Virus record (IMG/VR): IMGVR_UViG_3300044613_001703 | Span: 1 to 39,556 of that record | Length of the DNA: 39,556 nucleotides | Reading direction: 5' to 3' (one strand) | Source of the DNA: a virus | Shown here: positions 37,431 through 39,556 of the stretch, piece by piece | Numbering within the stretch: the first letter of the stretch is position 1 | Layout of the letters: each line of letters begins with the position of its first letter | Notes under the pieces: model-generated | The model's database searches: none | Seen by the model: only the letters and a program-made list of their open reading frames with translations | Told to the model about the DNA's origin: nothing | Translations under genes and position numbers: made by a program

Positions 37431-37512
37431 CGGAACCCCTTGAAGGTTGGCCGCTGGCCGCCGGATGTCTCAGCGCCCCAATTATCCCCAAACCAGCCCA
37501 GATTGCAAGCAT
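37423..37512 (-). CDS. Possible 29-residue membrane micro-protein
   Basis: An open frame from ATG 37512, directly overlapping the upstream stop as TAATG, to TGA 37423, overlapping the cupin start by eight bases. It starts MLAIWAGLGIIGALRHP: a short hydrophobic segment followed by a basic, polar tail. The coupling at both ends and the exact filling of an otherwise empty 81-base gap make it a plausible gene, but short frames are common and it has no family. Confidence 0.45.
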   Translation of the reverse strand: MLAIWAGLGIIGALRHPAASGQPSRGSDV

Positions 37513-37847
37513 TATGTGACTTCCCGCCCGCTAGCGCGAATGGTCAGGCTGGTCGCAGCGCCGGCGATGGTGGAGATAAACCCGCCCGGCTCCAAAATAT
37601 GCCCTACCAATTCCGGGCAAAGGTAAGTCTCGCCTGGCACGATGTTCTTTGCGCTCAGTATCAGATTGGAAGCACCAGCCGAACCAGCGGACACCACCAG
37701 ATTGACCGCAAGCGTCACATTGGCCGCGCTGGTATTGGTGACGGAAAATTTGTCAATAATGGTCCGGCACCCCGTCGCGGTGTATTGCGTGGTTTGCGTA
37801 TTTTCGGCTTGTTTTGCCGGAATGATGTTTTTTACGGTCACGGCCAT
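37512..37847 (-). CDS. Small beta-rich virion-operon protein
   Basis: A 111-residue protein with beta-rich composition: MAVTVKNIIPAKQAENTQT, then FSVTNTSAANVTLAVNLVV and PGETYLCPELVGHILEPGG. The pattern is common among short phage proteins thought to decorate the virion. It lies between the needle-position protein and the cupin. Function not known. Confidence 0.75.
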   Translation of the reverse strand: MAVTVKNIIPAKQAENTQTTQYTATGCRTIIDKFSVTNTSAANVTLAVNLVVSAGSAGASNLILSAKNIVPGETYLCPELVGHILEPGGFISTIAGAATSLTIRASGREVT

Positions 37848-37850
37848 GGG

Positions 37851-38645
37851 TCAGGCTCCGATGTTGTTTGTTACGGTCAGAATAACCGATGGAATGGCAG
37901 GGATAGGTGCCGAAGCTGCAAAAGCTTGTAATTGGCAAGATGTGTCATCCACCGCCCACATTAGCTCGAAATAGTCGCCAGCCTTCATGCGGGTTAGGAA
38001 ATTCCAAGCCGTAATCAATTCGGCATTGTTGCCTTGTATTTGAATACGCCCGGCTGAATTGGCTACATCGGCGCCATTGATGCGCGCCCAAATATCTACA
38101 ATGCCCGTGCCGCCCGATGTTTTATCAAGCTGCGCCGAAAACTGGAAATTATAGACGCCCGGCTCGTCCACATAGATGCGCGATGTAGGGCTGCCACGAT
38201 ATACGCCTTCGGTCAGGTCAGTCGTGTTGAACGTGACCGCATAGGCGGTATTGATCGCCGCCGCCGTTTGAGTGGTTGTGTCATAGAAAGAACCAAACCG
38301 GGACCGCTTAGGCGGCGTGATCGGCGGGGTCAGGTTATCAAGAAACGCCATCGGCTGGATCGGAGGGGCCAGGTCATCAGGCATTACCACCGGCAAGCGC
38401 GACGGGCCGTAAGCCAGCAATTCCAGGCTATCCGCAATGCGGGAAAGCGCATCATTGGCTTGCGTAGCCTTGGCATCAGCCGTGCCCGCGTTAAGCGATG
38501 CCTCCTGAATAACAAGCGTCAGGTCGGCAATTTCCGCCGGCGTCTGGTCCGTCGCTTGCGTGAATAGCGCCTCAAATTTCCGAATGCTGTCATCATCCGG
38601 CAGGAAGGCCGCAAGCTGGTTTCGGTTAAGGCGCAGGCGCGTCAT
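37851..38645 (-). CDS. Candidate tail needle/fibre with C1q/TNF-like knob
   Basis: A 264-residue protein in the P22 gp26 (tail needle) place, directly after gp10 with an ATGA overlap. The N-terminal 35 residues (MTRLRLNRNQLAAFLPDDD, IRKFEALFTQ) form a short domain common to phage fibre proteins. Residues 40-80 are a coiled coil (LNAGTADAKATQANDALSRIA). After a Pro-rich neck comes a C1q/TNF-like jelly roll: FGSFYDTTTQTAA, GVYRGSPTSRIYVDEPGVYNF, MKAGDYFELMWAVDD. Some relatives of P22, for example Sf6, have a knob on the needle. That it is the needle is inferred from position; gp26 is not recognisably similar. Confidence 0.7.
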   Translation of the reverse strand: MTRLRLNRNQLAAFLPDDDSIRKFEALFTQATDQTPAEIADLTLVIQEASLNAGTADAKATQANDALSRIADSLELLAYGPSRLPVVMPDDLAPPIQPMAFLDNLTPPITPPKRSRFGSFYDTTTQTAAAINTAYAVTFNTTDLTEGVYRGSPTSRIYVDEPGVYNFQFSAQLDKTSGGTGIVDIWARINGADVANSAGRIQIQGNNAELITAWNFLTRMKAGDYFELMWAVDDTSCQLQAFAASAPIPAIPSVILTVTNNIGA

Positions 38646-39556
38646 ACGGCAAGCGGCTCCACGCTCGCTTCTAGCCGCGCCACGGGCAATAGCGCGTCAC
38701 TGGTGCCCTGGAAGCGCTGAATGCGCCAATTCCGCATCATGCCCTGTTGATGCCATACAACGCGCTTGTTCAAGGCGCCAAAGCCATTCAGGGACAAGCG
38801 CCGGTCTTGGCTCCAATTCTGCCCGTCAACGCTATAGGAAGTGGTTATAACCGGATCAACGCCAAACACGGCATAGCCGGGCAAGCAAACAAGCTCTAGG
38901 CTATGCACCACAGCGCCCCGGCTTTCGTTGTAAAGGATCGCGGTTTGAAATTGCCACCGCACCTTTGCGCCGTAATGATCGGAGCGATCCATAGTCAAAT
39001 AGCCGTAACCGCCATTGGTGGGGTCGCCGCAAAGCCATTTATCATAACACCACACGAAATTGCGCGCTCGGTATTGCGCCACGCCATCAAGTGAAGATGT
39101 CAGGATGAACCATGCCGGTTGTTGCAATGCTTCCGTCGCCGCCGCGTCAAAGACAAGCGTCTGATCTGGAAGATGAACGTAAAGGTATTGATGCGCGCGG
39201 TCGTTCCTCGCTTCAAGCAAAACCTCCGCAAGTTGCGTTTCTGGGTATCCGGCAAGAACGCGGTCAATCTCTGCCGTACTGATCTTGCGCGCGACTGAAT
39301 TGGTGCCCAGGTAAATGCCCGGCGCCTCATTCCGCCCCGAACCCAGAAAGGCAATGGTTTCCTGAAACACGCAACAGGCGCGGGTGCCGACGCATCCTTT
39401 CTGAATTTGCCCGCTTTCAATGCGCGCGAAGGGGAAGTTATCGCCTCCCACGTTGTCAAACACCTCAATAGTGTGGCGGTTTAAGGCATAGACCTCGTTT
39501 CGCAATTTCAGCAGCGCAACGACCGGATCTGGATCAGCTTCGGCGCTGCCATATTT
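38642..39556 (-). CDS. P22 gp10-like packaged DNA stabilization protein, C-terminal part (enters from right edge)
   Basis: A 304-residue C-terminal part of the same gene whose first 50 codons lie at 150-1. The frame is open to the edge at 39556, so the TTG at 39505 is not a true start. The first residues AEADPDPVVALLKLRNEVYAL then RHTIEVFD align with the P22 gp10 pattern (AESQPDGI..., STIEYF). Later segments GTRACCVFQETIAFLGSG, VYVHLPDQTLVFD-like strands and NKRVVWHQQGMMRNWRIQRF match the beta-propeller-like middle and end of gp10. It stops at 38642, overlapping the needle-position gene as ATGA. It plugs the portal together with gp4. Confidence 0.9.
   Translation of the reverse strand, partial: KYGSAEADPDPVVALLKLRNEVYALNRHTIEVFDNVGGDNFPFARIESGQIQKGCVGTRACCVFQETIAFLGSGRNEAPGIYLGTNSVARKISTAEIDRVLAGYPETQLAEVLLEARNDRAHQYLYVHLPDQTLVFDAAATEALQQPAWFILTSSLDGVAQYRARNFVWCYDKWLCGDPTNGGYGYLTMDRSDHYGAKVRWQFQTAILYNESRGAVVHSLELVCLPGYAVFGVDPVITTSYSVDGQNWSQDRRLSLNGFGALNKRVVWHQQGMMRNWRIQRFQGTSDALLPVARLEASVEPLAV

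Noticed and set aside
39505-39505. TTG at 39505 as the start of the gp10-like gene
   Set aside because: The frame stays open to the window edge and the upstream residues continue the P22 gp10 pattern, so this is an internal Leu codon.
1-39556. Prophage hallmarks (integrase, attachment sites, bacterial flanks)
   Set aside because: No recombinase gene and no host gene are seen; the gene order closes on itself at the window edges.
1-39556. tRNA genes and CRISPR arrays
   Set aside because: No cloverleaf with a TTCGA-type T-arm and no spaced direct repeats were found by eye; a tRNAscan run would be needed to exclude a tRNA fully.

Overview
The window is almost the whole genome of a P22-like podovirus (short-tailed phage) of an alphaproteobacterium. 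The late genes run on the minus strand in P22 order: candidate terS, terL, portal, scaffold, coat, gp4-like and gp10-like tail factors, a needle-position protein, gp7/gp20/gp16-like ejection proteins, and a tailspike with a P22-type head-binding domain. The host is suggested by a GcrA-family regulator (a family confined to Alphaproteobacteria), a GTA-type three-TM holin and high G+C. I found no integrase, att site, tRNA or CRISPR array, so a virulent or at least non-integrating phage is the simplest reading.

The gp10-like gene begins at 150 and runs off the left edge (minus strand). The rest of the same gene enters from the right edge at 39556. The genome is therefore circular or circularly permuted, and the window edges cut one gene. 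From P22 gp10 length as I remember it, about 100-150 codons are missing, giving a full map of roughly 40 kb.

Layout. 21.8-27.3 kb (+): early operon from one promoter at 21877, with small proteins, a Gp157-family protein, RecT-like annealase, SSB, a DGQHR/ParB-like protein and several tiny membrane or coiled-coil proteins. 21.8-16.8 kb (-): divergent operon with a Cro-like HTH protein, a small Cys protein, the GcrA homologue, an SF2 helicase/DNA methyltransferase fusion, an exported micro-protein, an HTH protein, a VRR-NUC nuclease and a PPC-motif methylase-like protein. 16.4-16.85 kb (+): a two-gene island with an HTH regulator. 16.4-13.4 kb (-): primase-helicase region ending in a candidate small terminase. 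13.3 kb down to 1, continuing from 39556 to 27.3 kb (-): late operon, ending in a lysis cassette that meets the early operon at a strong hairpin.

The genes have a simple replication logic: no phage DNA polymerase is visible, and the phage supplies an SF3 helicase, SSB and annealase. Two small proteins carry a QL[S/D]LF pentapeptide, the known signature for binding the bacterial sliding clamp, which suggests use of the host replisome. Control appears to rest on a few TTGACA promoters. The late promoter (13373) and the promoter of the HTH island (16388) match at 24 of 29 positions, including a dyad in the spacer. The divergent promoters at 21.84 kb share a perfect 14-bp inverted repeat. Two regulator-containing transcripts (21805 and 16423) appear to start at or next to their ATG, that is, to be leaderless.
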